A stretch of DNA of 64,000 bases from Agrobacterium sp. a22-2 (GCF_012276985.1 NZ_JAAXMM010000002.1:248001-312000), one strand, 5' to 3'. Positions 1 through 9,057 are shown, counted from the stretch's first letter. Made by a program: numbers and translations. The notes: a model not told the origin generated them from the sequence alone.

Positions 1-212
1 TTGTGGCGGAAACCGGACTCCGTATAGATCGTTGCCATGAGGATCGGCACGGGAATGCCGTACTCGCGCGAGGCCTTGTTGGCCTCCCTGCGCCAGTTGT
101 TGAACACGCCATCGCGCTGCTCGAAAATGGCGCAGGCGTTCTTGGTCTGGCTCGGTGGCTTGGCACAACCGGCCAATGCCAGGAAAAGGGCGACGATTAA
201 TACGCTACGCAT
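1..212 (-). CDS. Lytic transglycosylase (SLT domain) lipoprotein, 5' part only
   Basis: The reverse strand reads from an ATG at 212 out through the left edge, so only about 70 N-terminal residues are visible. They show a short hydrophobic signal with a canonical lipobox (LAGC, Cys at about residue 15) and then the start of an SLT-type transglycosylase domain. The stretch PILMATIYTESGF carries the catalytic Glu of the soluble lytic transglycosylase family, which cleaves peptidoglycan to 1,6-anhydro-muropeptides. It would be anchored by lipid in the envelope. Family assignment rests on this single motif plus the lipobox; the rest of the protein lies outside the window. Confidence 0.75.
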   Translation of the reverse strand, partial: MRSVLIVALFLALAGCAKPPSQTKNACAIFEQRDGVFNNWRREANKASREYGIPVPILMATIYTESGFRH

Positions 213-242
213 CGCGGGACCTCTCTTTGACCCGCTATTGTA

Positions 243-258
243 TTAGGTAAAATTTAAC
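243..258. promoter_or_regulatory. Possible CtrA box, one mismatch (TTAG-N7-TTAAC)
   Basis: TTAG GTAAAAT TTAAC matches the CtrA consensus TTAA-N7-TTAAC at all but one position. It lies 31-46 bp upstream of the transglycosylase start. CtrA is the cell-cycle response regulator conserved in Alphaproteobacteria; regulation here is inferred only from the motif. Confidence 0.3.
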
Positions 259-544
259 GAAACGTTTGGTGATTGGGTTAACCGTCGATCCGTGCAAACC
301 CCCGGATTATTAAGGAAATCGGCCGAAAAACGGCGGCTGTGCGGCGCAATGGTTAACCTTTGCCGGCAGGATCGGCGGAAAACCTGACTGGAGTTCCCCA
401 ACCGGGCGACCCGCAGGTGGAGAAAATGCGAAGCAATTCGTTCAGGCCTTTTTAATATCTGATGGCCGCCGTTTTTGAGCGGGATTTTTCCGCGGTTTGG
501 ACAAAGCGGCGCAAAAGCCCGCAAAAGCTTGGGTTTCTGCCGAA

Positions 545-560
545 TTAAAATCCTATTAAC
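545..560. promoter_or_regulatory. Possible full CtrA box (TTAA-N7-TTAAC)
   Basis: TTAA AATCCTA TTAAC is an exact match to the full CtrA consensus and sits about 135 bp upstream of the bcsA start. It could place the cellulose operon under cell-cycle control. AT-rich intergenic DNA gives some chance matches, so this is a candidate only. Confidence 0.4.
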
Positions 561-694
561 CATTTAAAATCAGAGGCTTGTCCGCCGTTCAATTCTTAGC
601 AATTCGTTGAGAACTTGCTCTCTAATGTCGCCCTGTTCCGATATGGGACCTTCGCAGATGACTTGCGGGGCAATGAAAAATGGGGACTGGGCAC

Positions 695-2962
695 ATGAAG
701 TGCGTTAAGTGGCCTGCAATCATTGCGGGCGTTTTTGGCTTGTTTCTGATCTGGCTCCCGATGAGCCTGCAGGCGCAGCTTGTGTTGAGCGTTTCCGTCC
801 TTGGCCTTATGCTGCTCTGCATGACGCGTCCGGACAACAAGACGCTCCGGCTGATGACCTTCGTCTTCGCTGCCGTTCTGGCGCTTCGTTACGCCTTCTG
901 GCGCACGACCGAGACCCTTCCGAATTTTTCCGAGCCGCTCAACTATATTCCGGGCCTCATTCTCTATGTGGCCGAGATGTATTGCCTCGTCATGCTGGCG
1001 ATCAGCTTCTTCATGCTGGCCGATCCGTTGAAGCGCAAGACCCCGGCGCGGGCCGCCGACAAGGATTGCCCGACGGTCGACGTCTTCGTGCCGAGCTATA
1101 ACGAGGAGCCGGAACTGCTGGCGCTGACGCTGGCCGCCGCCCGTTCGATGCATTATCCCAAGGACAAGCTGAACATCTACCTGCTCGATGACGGCGGCAC
1201 GGATGCCAAATGCAGCCACAAGGATCCGCGCACGGCCCTGTCGGCGCTGCGTCGTCGCGAGCAGTTGAAGTCGCTGTGCGAGGCGATGGGCGTGCATTAT
1301 CATGCGCGCGCCGAGAACAGCCATGCCAAGGCGGGCAATCTGAATGCCGGCCTGCAGATCTCCAAGGGCGAACTGGTCGTGGTCTTCGACGCCGACCATG
1401 CGCCGGTGCGCGATTTCCTCAACGAGACGGTCGGCTTCTTTGCCGAGGACGAAAAGCTGTTCCTGGTCCAGACCCCTCATTTCTTCCTCAATCCCGATCC
1501 GCTGGAAAAGAACCTCGAGACCTTCGCCCGCATGCCGTCCGAGAACGAGATGTTCTACTCCGTCGTGCAGCGCGGCCTCGACAAATGGGATGCCTCGTTC
1601 TTCTGCGGCTCGGCCGCCGTGCTGCGCCGCGAGGCGCTGCTGGAGACCGATGGTTTTTCCGGCCAGTCGATCACCGAGGATTGCGAAACCGCGCTGTCGC
1701 TGCACAGCCGCGGCTGGCACAGCGTCTATGTCGACAAGCCGCTGATCGCCGGCCTGCAGCCGGAAACCTTCGTCTCCTTCATCGGCCAGCGGGCCCGCTG
1801 GAGCCAGGGCATGCTGCAGATCCTCATTCTCAACCGGCCGTTCCTGGCGCGCGGCCTGACTATGGCGCAGCGCATCTGCTACGCCGGCACCAACCTGTTC
1901 TGGCTGTTCCCGATGACGCGGCTGACCTTCATGTTCGCGCCGCTGCTCTACATCTTCTTCTCGCTGGAAATCTTCCAGGCCAATATCATCGAATTCGCCT
2001 CCTATACGGTGACCTATCTGATCTCGTCCTTCGCCATGCAGAGCTATCTCTATGGCAAGGTGCGCTGGCCGTGGATCTCCGAACTCTACGAATATGTGCA
2101 GTCGGTGCTGCTGTTCGGCTCGATCATCAGCGTCGTGCGCAATCCGCGCAAGCCGACCTTCAACGTGACGGCCAAGGGCCAGACCCTGGACGAAAGCAAG
2201 CTGTCGCCCTTAGCGCGGCCTTACTTCGCGATCTTCTTCCTGCTGCTCGGTGCCAGCCTCTATGCGGTCTGGCGCTACATGACGGAGCCGATGCCGTCCG
2301 AACTGTTGCTGATCGTCGCCGGCTGGAACATCATCAATCTCGGCATTGCCGGTGCTGCCCTCGGCGTCGTTTCGGAGCGTCGCGAACGGCGCCGCAACCA
2401 GCGCCTGCCGGTCAAGCGCCATGCGCTGATGCGTGTCGGCGACAAGGTCTACACGATCATCATCCAGGACGCCTCGAGCGGCGGTGTCTCCATTCAGTTC
2501 CTCGACGGCAAGCCGGTCATGGACAAGGGCGAGCCGCTGGAGGCCTTCATCGAGTTGCGCCGCAATGGCAAGGCCCTGGGCCTCAACGTCGTCTATCGCA
2601 GCACCAGCAAGCGTGACGAGGATACCGTGCATGGCTTTGCCTATGCCGAGCGCACGCCGCAGACCTTCATGGTGATTGCCGAGCTGATGTATTCCGACCA
2701 GTCGGTGTTGCAGGACCGGTTGACCCGCCGCCAGAAGCGCCAGGGCTTTTTCGAAGGCACCGTGCGCTTTGCCGTATGGACCGTGGCCGAGACCCTGCGT
2801 GCCCTACAGTATGCCGGCGGTCTGGTGCGCGAACAGCAGGTCAAGTCCTTCTCCGATGCGCCGATGGTCATCAAGGACAGAAGTGATGCGCTTTCCGAAG
2901 AGGGCGGCAATTCCAATGCCCATGATTATCCGGTTCTGGTTGGAGGCGTCGTCTATGGCTAA
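695..2962 (+). CDS. bcsA: Cellulose synthase catalytic subunit (UDP-forming) with PilZ domain
   Basis: Inner-membrane GT2 enzyme that polymerises glucose from UDP-glucose into beta-1,4-glucan and threads it through its own membrane channel. The 755-aa protein has N-terminal membrane helices, the processive GT2 motifs DDG (165-167), DAD (232-234), TED (327-329) and QRARW (365-369), further C-terminal helices, and a PilZ domain with the c-di-GMP motifs RxxxR (R566-R570) and DxSxxG (D592-G597). Activity should therefore need c-di-GMP. The ATG at 695 is chosen over the in-frame ATG at 680 because GGGGAC (682-687) sits 7 nt before it. First gene of a coupled operon; its stop overlaps bcsB by 8 bp. 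Confidence 0.96.
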   Translation: MKCVKWPAIIAGVFGLFLIWLPMSLQAQLVLSVSVLGLMLLCMTRPDNKTLRLMTFVFAAVLALRYAFWRTTETLPNFSEPLNYIPGLILYVAEMYCLVMLAISFFMLADPLKRKTPARAADKDCPTVDVFVPSYNEEPELLALTLAAARSMHYPKDKLNIYLLDDGGTDAKCSHKDPRTALSALRRREQLKSLCEAMGVHYHARAENSHAKAGNLNAGLQISKGELVVVFDADHAPVRDFLNETVGFFAEDEKLFLVQTPHFFLNPDPLEKNLETFARMPSENEMFYSVVQRGLDKWDASFFCGSAAVLRREALLETDGFSGQSITEDCETALSLHSRGWHSVYVDKPLIAGLQPETFVSFIGQRARWSQGMLQILILNRPFLARGLTMAQRICYAGTNLFWLFPMTRLTFMFAPLLYIFFSLEIFQANIIEFASYTVTYLISSFAMQSYLYGKVRWPWISELYEYVQSVLLFGSIISVVRNPRKPTFNVTAKGQTLDESKLSPLARPYFAIFFLLLGASLYAVWRYMTEPMPSELLLIVAGWNIINLGIAGAALGVVSERRERRRNQRLPVKRHALMRVGDKVYTIIIQDASSGGVSIQFLDGKPVMDKGEPLEAFIELRRNGKALGLNVVYRSTSKRDEDTVHGFAYAERTPQTFMVIAELMYSDQSVLQDRLTRRQKRQGFFEGTVRFAVWTVAETLRALQYAGGLVREQQVKSFSDAPMVIKDRSDALSEEGGNSNAHDYPVLVGGVVYG

Positions 2963-5279
2963 GCTCCCGAGCGCCACCGCGCTCTTCCTGACGCTGAGCG
3001 CCGGCTTGTTTGCCGCGCCAGGCCTCGCTGCCTCCTTGCAACTGCTTCCAGGCGCCGAGCCGGCAACGGCCGGCGGTGAGCAGGCTCCGACTTATGCCGC
3101 CACGATCGACGGCCGGCTGGTGCCCTTCGAGCAGTCCGGCGACACGCTCCGGCTGATCGGCGAGGATGCCGCCCGCCTGTTGAGCTTCCACCTCAGCGGC
3201 GAGCAGGCCCGCCAGCCGGGCACGCTGCGCATCGCCTATACCAACGCCGTGTCGGTTCTCCCCGATGACGCGATCATGGATGTCGAGGTCAACGGCCGTG
3301 CCGTCGGTTCGTTTGCCATCCGCTCGTCGAACGGTTTTCTCACCGAGCAGCTGGCCCTGTCGCCGACCGATCTGATCCCCGGCCGCAACAGCGTGCGGCT
3401 GCGGGCCCGCCAGCATCACCGCGTCGATTGTTCGCTCGATGCGGTTTATGAACTCTGGACCCAGGTCGATCCGGTGCAGAGCGGCTTTGTGACGCGTGCC
3501 GCCGGACAGTTTGCGACGCTCGACGACCTCCTGGCGATCGGCCGGACGGGCGAGGGCGTGACCGAACTGCGGCTGATTTCTCCGGAGGGCGATCGCTCGG
3601 TGATGGCGGCCGACAGCCTGGCGACCGTGCAGGCCCTGGCGCTCTACCTCAACCGCGACGACCTGAAAATCTCGATTGCCGACAAGCCGGGCGAGGGCGC
3701 CGGCATCGATCTTTATTTCGGTGACACCCGTTCCTATCCGCAGACTGCCAAGGCCCGCTTGGTTCTGGCCGGTGCGCCGAACGGTCTGTCCGTGCGCGGC
3801 GGCGGGACGGCGGATCGCGCCGCTGTCATCATGCACGGCGCAAGTCCTGCCGATCTGTCGGCCTCGCTCAAAGCCGCCGTCGGCAATATCATGCGCCCTG
3901 GCTTCGAGGCCGGCGTGCTGAACGCCCGGCCGGGCATGGTCGACGGCACCGAGACCGGACGGGTCACGCTGGCCGATGCCGGCTATCGCACGGCGCCGTT
4001 TACCGGCCGCCTGTTCCGCACCACGCTCGATATCGACATGCCGGCCGATTTCTATCCCGGCGATTACGGAGCGATCGACTTCTATCTGAAGGCGGCGACC
4101 GCCCCCGGCCTGGCGCCTGGCGCCCAGTTGCTGTTCCGGGTCAACGAGCGGGCCGTCACCAGTCATGTTCTCTACAATCCGGAAGGCGCGACATTCGACG
4201 GCAAGCGCATCGAACTGCCGCTGCGCGCCTTCCACCCCGGCGTCAACCAGGTCGAGATCCTGGCCGAACTGCCCATGGAGGCCGACAAGGCCTGCGAGCC
4301 GGCCGGCCGGTCGCAGGAGCGGCCGCGGTTCCTTCTGCTGGAGGATTCGGCCTTCGAATTCCCCGACGTCGCCCATATCGGCCGCCTGCCGGATCTGGCG
4401 GCCTTTTCCGGCAAGGCCTATCCGTTCCAGGATGCGGTGCCGTTCGACGTGCATGTCGACCGGCCGGATGGCGCGTCGCTGGGTGCGGCGATGACCATGG
4501 TGACGCGACTGGCGCTGGCCGCCAAAAAGCCGCTCAATGCGTCCCTGAAGGTCGGCGCGCCCGATGCGTCGGCCGATCGCGACGCGCTGATCGTCACCGC
4601 CAATGGTCGGCAGGATGGCGTTCCGTCGCGCAGCGACAGCAAGCCGGTGGCCTCGACGGTCGACGATGCCGGCCAGATCGATATGGTCAAGACGGCAGCG
4701 ATCGGATCGGCCATTGCCGGCGGCCCCGATATGGTCTCGCAGTCGGAAGCGCTGCTCGATGCCTTCCAGCAGAGCACGGCGCTCGAGGATGAAAACCTGT
4801 CGCTGAAGACACGGGTGTGGGCCTGGATGAGCAAGGCGTCCCGCGTCATCAGTCACTGGCTGAAATACGAGGATGCCGTGGACGAGGTGGCGCGGCTCGA
4901 CCGGTCCGACGTGCTGGTCAGCATGACCCAGACGCGCGCGCCGCTCGGCAATGGCGTGTGGACGGTTGTCGAGGCCGACAGCCCTCAGGATCTGGAGGCC
5001 GGTGTGCGCGGCCTGACGGCACCGGCCGTCTGGGGCGCGCTGAAAGGCGGCACGGCGCTGATGAAGCGCGACGGTCATTCGCTCGTTACCTATATGCCGG
5101 TGAGCTATTCGTTTTCGGCCCCCGACGATACCAGCCTGGCCAACCTGCGCCGGCTGGCGGCCGCCTGGCTGTCCGATCACTTCCAGATCTATGTGCTGCT
5201 GGTCATCGCCTGCATGGGCCTGTTCGGCTTGTGGCTTGGCTATGCTGTTCCCCGCAAGGGCGTGAGGACCGATCAATGA
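2955..5279 (+). CDS. bcsB: Cellulose synthase regulatory/periplasmic subunit BcsB
   Basis: BcsB is the periplasmic partner of BcsA, with carbohydrate-binding and flavodoxin-like domains that guide the nascent glucan, and a C-terminal helix that anchors it next to BcsA. The 774-aa product begins with a signal peptide (about residues 1-25) and ends with one transmembrane helix (about 745-765) followed by a basic tail (PRKG), as expected. The start at 2955 overlaps bcsA and has GGAGG at 2942-2946; in-frame starts further upstream (2916, 2769) would give an unusually long n-region and lie inside bcsA. The downstream gene begins in an ATGA overlap. Confidence 0.93.
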   Translation: MAKLPSATALFLTLSAGLFAAPGLAASLQLLPGAEPATAGGEQAPTYAATIDGRLVPFEQSGDTLRLIGEDAARLLSFHLSGEQARQPGTLRIAYTNAVSVLPDDAIMDVEVNGRAVGSFAIRSSNGFLTEQLALSPTDLIPGRNSVRLRARQHHRVDCSLDAVYELWTQVDPVQSGFVTRAAGQFATLDDLLAIGRTGEGVTELRLISPEGDRSVMAADSLATVQALALYLNRDDLKISIADKPGEGAGIDLYFGDTRSYPQTAKARLVLAGAPNGLSVRGGGTADRAAVIMHGASPADLSASLKAAVGNIMRPGFEAGVLNARPGMVDGTETGRVTLADAGYRTAPFTGRLFRTTLDIDMPADFYPGDYGAIDFYLKAATAPGLAPGAQLLFRVNERAVTSHVLYNPEGATFDGKRIELPLRAFHPGVNQVEILAELPMEADKACEPAGRSQERPRFLLLEDSAFEFPDVAHIGRLPDLAAFSGKAYPFQDAVPFDVHVDRPDGASLGAAMTMVTRLALAAKKPLNASLKVGAPDASADRDALIVTANGRQDGVPSRSDSKPVASTVDDAGQIDMVKTAAIGSAIAGGPDMVSQSEALLDAFQQSTALEDENLSLKTRVWAWMSKASRVISHWLKYEDAVDEVARLDRSDVLVSMTQTRAPLGNGVWTVVEADSPQDLEAGVRGLTAPAVWGALKGGTALMKRDGHSLVTYMPVSYSFSAPDDTSLANLRRLAAAWLSDHFQIYVLLVIACMGLFGLWLGYAVPRKGVRTDQ

Positions 5280-7330
5280 CCCTGAGCTTTACCCGCATCA
5301 CCTCGCTCCTTCTGCAAGGCACCGTGCTGTTGCCGCTGGCGACGGCTGCCGTGGCCCAGCAGACCGTTTCGCTGTTTGCGCCGGCCGCACCCGCGGCACA
5401 AGCGCTTGTCGTCAAGGACGATGCGGCTGCCGGTGATGCACAGGGCTCGACACCGGATGCCGTCGAGCTGGCGGCGCTCTATTATTATGCCAAGGAAGGC
5501 CGGATGGACCGTGTCACCGCCGAGACAAGGCGGCTGCAGTTGAAATATCCCGGTTTCTCCATGCCCGACGACGTTTTTGCGCCTGAGGCCACAGCCCCCG
5601 TGGACGAAAGTTCGCTCTGGGCGCTTTACGAAGTCGACGATTACAGCGGCATCGAGACCGAGGTGACGCGGATTGCCGCTGCCAATCCCGGCTGGGAGCC
5701 GTCTGAGGATTTCCGCACCAAGCTGGAACGCCGCAAGCAGCGCCATCTGATGAGCGAGGCCTACAAGAACCATGACTGGTCGTCGGTGATCGCCGCCGGG
5801 CAGACGCTCGATCCGCAGCGCGAAACCGAGGTCGACCTGCTGTGGATGCTGATCGAGGCCTATCGCGAAAGCCATATGGCCGAGGCGTTGGTGCCGGTCT
5901 ATCGCGGCATCCTGTTTCGCGACGGCGAGGCGCGCATGAGCGACGATATCATCATGACGACGCTGCAAAAGGCGGTCGAGGATTTTCCGGTGGCCGAGCT
6001 TCGCAAGGCCGTTGCACAGTTTGCCGTCTCGCCGAGCATGACCGAACGCATGCGCGACCTGTCGCTCGACCTGTTGCGCCGTGAGGTCAGCGACTTCAAC
6101 AGCGCAGCCGCCGGCAGTCCTGCCGTGGCGCCGGGCACGATCGAAAAGCTGCGGGTCGTGGCGGGCGAGGGCAAGCGTCCCGAAGACCTGACGCTGCTCG
6201 GCTGGTATGCGCTGAAAACCGAGAAGCCGGAAGAGGCGGAAAAATGGTTTCGCCTGGCGCTGGATCAAAAAGCATCGGTCGAGACGATCAAGGGTCTGTC
6301 GCTGAGCCTTTCGCGGCAGAAGCTGGACGACCAGGCCTACCAGGTCGTGGTCGATCATCTGGCAGAGCTTTCCGACGAAAGCGAATTCCTGTCCGACACG
6401 CTGTCGCTGCGCTTCCAGAAACCGGAGCCTGGAGAGATCGACGCGGAGGTGGTCAAAGCCTATTCGGCAGCGATCCAGAAGAGCCTGTCGGCCGACCATG
6501 CGGCGGTGCTGGGCTGGTATGCCTACAATTCCCGGCAGTTTGCCGCCTCTGCCGCCTGGTTCGGCAAGTCCTTCGAGTGGCAGAAGCGTCCCGACAGTTT
6601 GAAGGGCCTGGTGTTGAGTGCGGCCCAGCTGAAAGACACGGCAAGGGTCGATGCGCTGAAGTCCGACTATGCCGCCTCCTATCCCGCGGCGTTCGAGGAT
6701 CTGAAGGCGATGACGGCGCCGAAGGGAAAGCGCGGCAAGGATGTAGCCGCACCGGCCGCCAATATCGATGCGACCTATGTGGCGAATTTCCGCAACAAGA
6801 AATTCGGCGCCTGCATCACCGATCTCAAGGCTCTGGAAGCTCGCGGCAGCCTGTCCGTCGATGCGCAGCTGGTCAAGGGCTGGTGCCATCTGGAGCTCAA
6901 TCACCTGACCGAAGCGCGCGCCGCCTTCTCGGCGGCCCTGTCTGCCGGCGGACAGAAGGGGGAGGATGCTGCCTATGGCTTGGGCTTGACGCTGCTGCGC
7001 GCCAAACTCACCGACGATGCCGAGGCGGTGTTGTCGCGCTATCCGCTGACCGCCGGGCGCGACAGGGAGATCCGCAGCGAGGTCTATTGGCAGCGGGCGC
7101 GCGATGCCTTCGATCGCAAGCAATACCAGCAGGTGCTGGAGGCGCTCAACGCTCGCCTGCTGATCGCGCCGGAAACTCCGGGCATTTCGCAGATGCGGGC
7201 CTGGTCGCACTATCATCTCGGCAATCTTTCCCAATCCAAGGCCATCTTCGCGCAGCTGAATGCCGCGATCAGTGATCCGGCCAACCTGCGCGGCATCGCC
7301 GTCATCAACGACCGATTGAGTGGACAATGA
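5276..7330 (+). CDS. bcsK: TPR-rich exported protein of the cellulose operon (BcsK-like)
   Basis: A 684-aa protein with a signal peptide (about residues 1-28, ending AVAQ) and many helical repeats of TPR type, for example the GWYAL..A..WF..AL units in the middle third and again near 520-560. It lies where Rhizobiales operons carry a TPR protein (BcsK) thought to take part of the role of BcsC. Unlike BcsC it has no C-terminal beta-barrel: the sequence ends in helical repeats. It is therefore more likely a periplasmic scaffold than an outer-membrane pore. The start is the ATGA overlap with bcsB, preceded by GAGGACC. The symbol is by position and architecture, so somewhat uncertain. Confidence 0.75.
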   Translation: MTLSFTRITSLLLQGTVLLPLATAAVAQQTVSLFAPAAPAAQALVVKDDAAAGDAQGSTPDAVELAALYYYAKEGRMDRVTAETRRLQLKYPGFSMPDDVFAPEATAPVDESSLWALYEVDDYSGIETEVTRIAAANPGWEPSEDFRTKLERRKQRHLMSEAYKNHDWSSVIAAGQTLDPQRETEVDLLWMLIEAYRESHMAEALVPVYRGILFRDGEARMSDDIIMTTLQKAVEDFPVAELRKAVAQFAVSPSMTERMRDLSLDLLRREVSDFNSAAAGSPAVAPGTIEKLRVVAGEGKRPEDLTLLGWYALKTEKPEEAEKWFRLALDQKASVETIKGLSLSLSRQKLDDQAYQVVVDHLAELSDESEFLSDTLSLRFQKPEPGEIDAEVVKAYSAAIQKSLSADHAAVLGWYAYNSRQFAASAAWFGKSFEWQKRPDSLKGLVLSAAQLKDTARVDALKSDYAASYPAAFEDLKAMTAPKGKRGKDVAAPAANIDATYVANFRNKKFGACITDLKALEARGSLSVDAQLVKGWCHLELNHLTEARAAFSAALSAGGQKGEDAAYGLGLTLLRAKLTDDAEAVLSRYPLTAGRDREIRSEVYWQRARDAFDRKQYQQVLEALNARLLIAPETPGISQMRAWSHYHLGNLSQSKAIFAQLNAAISDPANLRGIAVINDRLSGQ

Positions 7331-8187
7331 TCAAAACCCTTCTCGCCTCGCTCTCTCTTGCCCTGCTGTGCGGTTGCACCTCGGTTCAGGATCCGTTTCT
7401 GACGGCTTCGACGGTCAATGCGCCGAGGATTGCCGGCGGTTCGGCTTCCACCAGCGAAGTGGCGCCGCAGTTTGCGCTGGCTTCGCTGCCGGGTCTGTCG
7501 GCCAGAACTCTGTCGATCCGGCAGAACCTGACGGCGGAGACCGCCGTGCAGACCATCGTCTTTGCCAATGACACGGTCCAGGACGGTGAAAATGCCCTAA
7601 CGATCGAAGTGGGTCTTGCCGGCGAAAGCGGCTTCCGGCAGGCGCCGAGCCGCAATGATGTGATGCGCGAGATGAAAGCGGCGCTGCGCGGCGTGCCGAT
7701 GACGATGACCGAAGCCATGGGCCGCAATGCCTATGGTATTTACGGCCATGCGACCGGCTCGCTGCCGTCCGGCGGTGCCTGCGTCTATGCCTGGCAGTTG
7801 ATCAAGAATGGTCAGTCCGAGGGTGGCGCGCCAGTGGTCGGCAATCTGATGCAGCGGAAACAGCCGGTGCGCATCCGGCTGCGCTATTGCGATGCGGCCG
7901 CAACCCCCGTTCAGCTGGCGGCCCTGCTCGGCGACCTGCGCATCAAGCCGATCACCAGCCAGACCCTCGACATGCTGCGCTTTGCCTCCGGTTCGTCGGC
8001 CGCGGCATCGTTTGCTCCCATTGCGCCCGTCGCTGCTACGATACCGGCGGCGGTGCGCCCGCAGCCGGTGGAGGTGGCGGAACGCCCGAAGCCAAGGGCT
8101 GCCGCACCGAGCGTGCCGTCGCCCGCCAAAGCCCCGACGCCTGCGCCGATTATTACCGGTGCCGTCGAAGTGCCGATGCCGGAGTGA
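7327..8187 (+). CDS. bcsN: Cellulose biosynthesis lipoprotein BcsN
   Basis: A 286-aa lipoprotein of the BcsN family, found with Rhizobiales cellulose operons and of unknown biochemical role. The signal ends in a lipobox-like LCGC (Cys about 18). The conserved body (about 50-225) is followed by a Pro/Ala-rich tail of about 60 residues that is probably unstructured. It overlaps the preceding stop by 4 bp (ATGA), so it is the fourth translationally coupled gene of the operon. Only a weak 5-bp hairpin (8217-8231) follows, so the operon may read into the next gene. Confidence 0.88.
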   Translation: MIKTLLASLSLALLCGCTSVQDPFLTASTVNAPRIAGGSASTSEVAPQFALASLPGLSARTLSIRQNLTAETAVQTIVFANDTVQDGENALTIEVGLAGESGFRQAPSRNDVMREMKAALRGVPMTMTEAMGRNAYGIYGHATGSLPSGGACVYAWQLIKNGQSEGGAPVVGNLMQRKQPVRIRLRYCDAAATPVQLAALLGDLRIKPITSQTLDMLRFASGSSAAASFAPIAPVAATIPAAVRPQPVEVAERPKPRAAAPSVPSPAKAPTPAPIITGAVEVPMPE

Positions 8188-8216
8188 GGGGCGAGGGCGA
8201 TCGGCACTGATCGGGC

Positions 8217-8231
8217 TGGGGTATTGCCCCA
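8217..8231 (+). terminator. Weak hairpin after bcsN
   Basis: TGGGG-TATTG-CCCCA forms a 5-bp stem just after bcsN. There is no T-run, only a short TTTG nearby, so termination would be weak at best. Confidence 0.2.
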
Positions 8232-8367
8232 CAGTTTGAAAATGATGTCAGGGTTAGTCCGCTCAGCCGCCATCGCACCCATGGAGTGCCAACGACAATA
8301 CCCCTTGATCCGATTGTGCCGCATGCTATCTGTCTAGCGTTGATTGCAAGGCTGCAAGGTGGGACGC

Positions 8368-9057
8368 ATGCCAGAAGTTCGGCAAGGGGTATTCGGGAAA
8401 ATAGCGCGTTTGATGGGCGTGGGTGCCCTGTGTCTATCGAGCTTTTCAGCCTTCGGTCTTGCGGCCGAAGATCCGCGCGAGCGCACGCATCTTCGCGCCA
8501 GCATAGGTGGTGTCGAGGTGTCACTGCCGATTTTTAGGGGTGTGAGTGTCGACCTGTTGGAACAGGAGATCCATATCGCTGGACGCCAGCAGGACTTGCG
8601 TGAGGCATACCTCAAGCTGGACGAAGAAGTGGCGCGCCATCCCGGTGTCGTGCCCATTCGCGGTTATGGATTCTATCCTAAAGACCTCTGCGAATTGGCT
8701 AAAATACCGGAGTGCAAATATATAAAGCCCGCGCCATCGGCTGTTATAGGTTCCCTAAGATACGCAAAGCTTTGGTCAAAATTTACATACAAAGTAAGTG
8801 GGGCGTACGGAAGTATTTGTGGCCACGATATAAAATGGATCTATATTGATGGCATCACGAATACGGCAAAATCAAAAATGTACATCCTGCCAGGCACAAT
8901 GGACAGCATGTCCTTGCTCGTCGATGACGTCATCCATGTTCGAGTGACTGTCAGCAATTTCCACGGAGGCTTCAAGGGTGCTGAAACGGAAAACGTAATG
9001 CGGGACGCTGCGGAATTCGCGGCTTGTGTTTTGTCTTATAACGCGGCGGAAGAGTAA
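8368..9057 (+). CDS. Exported protein of unknown function downstream of the cellulose operon
   Basis: A 229-aa protein not recognised. It has a basic N-terminus and a hydrophobic signal peptide (about residues 10-33, ending GLAAED), a middle segment with two close cysteines (CELAKIPEC), and a C-terminal half rich in aromatic residues and beta-branched runs. ATG 8368 is preferred to the TTG at 8344 because AAGG (8356-8359) precedes it at good spacing. Codon use shifts inside the gene: about 8690-8900 is far richer in A/T (many AAA, ATA, TAT codons) than the neighbours, which suggests acquisition. Same direction as the bcs genes but 180 bp away. It is not a GH8 endoglucanase (BcsZ). Confidence 0.7.
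   Translation: MPEVRQGVFGKIARLMGVGALCLSSFSAFGLAAEDPRERTHLRASIGGVEVSLPIFRGVSVDLLEQEIHIAGRQQDLREAYLKLDEEVARHPGVVPIRGYGFYPKDLCELAKIPECKYIKPAPSAVIGSLRYAKLWSKFTYKVSGAYGSICGHDIKWIYIDGITNTAKSKMYILPGTMDSMSLLVDDVIHVRVTVSNFHGGFKGAETENVMRDAAEFAACVLSYNAAEE

Larger units (their letters stand above)
213..694. other. Divergent intergenic region between transglycosylase gene and bcsA
   Basis: There is no convincing gene here. The stretch is AT-richer than its neighbours and dotted with TTAA motifs, including two that fit a CtrA-type box (listed separately). It should hold the promoters for the leftward lipoprotein gene and the rightward cellulose operon. A 106-codon reverse ORF (243-563) has Arg/Pro-rich low-quality sequence and is not credible. 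Confidence 0.6.

Noticed and set aside
243..563. 106-codon reverse ORF upstream of bcsA
   Set aside because: Poor composition, no ribosome site, overlaps probable promoter DNA.
596..1720. 374-codon reverse ORF over bcsA
   Set aside because: Antisense to a clear BcsA; Arg/Gln-rich composition and no domain. Typical shadow in high-GC DNA.
2871..5276. 801-codon reverse ORF over bcsB
   Set aside because: Complete antisense shadow of bcsB with skewed Arg/His/Gly composition.
5273..7327. 684-codon reverse ORF over bcsK
   Set aside because: Mirrors the TPR gene codon for codon; no motif.
4817..7330. 837-codon reading that starts inside bcsB
   Set aside because: The first 150 codons are a frame-shifted shadow of bcsB. 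The signal peptide and ribosome site place the start at 5276.
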